A stretch of DNA of 11,688 nt from Anaerolineae bacterium (GTDB lineage Bacteria; Chloroflexota; Anaerolineae; E26-bin7): the NCBI GenBank assembly GCA_029933115.1, contig JAOZOT010000022.1, forward strand, positions 1 through 11,688, in the 5' to 3' direction. Position 1 is the stretch's first letter, and the number at the start of each line of letters is the position of its first letter. The notes below the pieces were generated by a model. The model was not told the DNA's origin. It worked only from the letters and a program-made list of their open reading frames with translations, and ran no database searches. The position numbers were made by a program, and so were the translations under genes. Shown piece after piece: positions 11,586-11,688 of this stretch.

Positions 11586-11688
11586 ATCAATACTGATACC
11601 AGACGCCCATTCTTATCCATCGTCATTCCGGCCTACAACGAGGAACGCCGTTTGCCAGGAAGTCTGGAAAAGGTCCTGGCTTTTCTGC
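11586..11688 (+). CDS. Family 2 glycosyltransferase, N-terminal part, cut by window end
   Basis: The frame reads FLSIVIPAYNEERRLPGSLE from 11616 on, the first strand and nucleotide-binding loop of GT2 enzymes. The NEERRLP variant is typical of dolichyl-phosphate glucosyltransferase-like and related polyprenyl-phosphate glycosyltransferases. The coding region continues beyond the window. No ATG, GTG or TTG occurs in this frame between the previous gene's stop (11550-11552) and the conserved core; the first TTG lies inside the core (after NEERR). AGGAGG at 11571-11576 points to ATC 11586 (then N-T-D-T-R-R-P) as the initiation codon. A sequencing or assembly error turning ATG into ATC is the main alternative. 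The family call is secure; the start is not. Confidence 0.75.
   Translation, partial: MNTDTRRPFLSIVIPAYNEERRLPGSLEKVLAFL

Overview
The window looks like a piece of a bacterial genome, most likely from the Chloroflexota (Anaerolineae or a relative). This is an inference from style: a Pro/Thr-rich 'TPTP' lipoprotein, an ArsA-type ATPase with a C-terminal HSP20-like domain, a YfhO-type membrane protein, sigma70-like promoters, and many short palindromic repeats scattered between and inside genes. No rRNA or tRNA is visible to settle it.

Layout. Positions 1-484 hold no gene. They carry palindromic repeats and then a strong promoter. A putative lipoprotein (485-1333, +) follows. A terminator and more repeats (1334-1533) separate it from a convergent three-gene operon on the minus strand: ArsA-HSP20 ATPase (6470-5286), zinc alcohol dehydrogenase (5289-4261) and YfhO-family membrane protein (4264-1505). 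Both junctions in that operon are 4-nt stop/start overlaps (GTGA and ATGA). A divergent region (6471-6840) holds a promoter for each direction plus relics of two genes. One relic is the first 19 codons of a REP-associated tyrosine transposase (RAYT). A plus-strand operon runs from 6841 to the window end: a membrane-anchored alkaline-phosphatase-superfamily protein with degraded metal ligands, a dTDP-4-dehydrorhamnose reductase (RmlD), a family 2 glycosyltransferase, two small proteins resembling a toxin-antitoxin pair, and the start of a second family 2 glycosyltransferase that lacks an ordinary start codon.

How it fits together. RmlD, the two glycosyltransferases and the YfhO protein point to surface glycan synthesis with rhamnose. 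The phosphatase-like protein may be an envelope factor that has lost its chemistry. The ArsA ATPase may handle membrane proteins.

The most notable material is the repeat biology. Palindromes preceded by GTAG resemble REP elements and sit in the same window as a dead RAYT. The yfhO gene has absorbed several hairpin sequences in frame, including a cluster of four in its N-terminal region, and it takes its last codons and stop from a REP pair.
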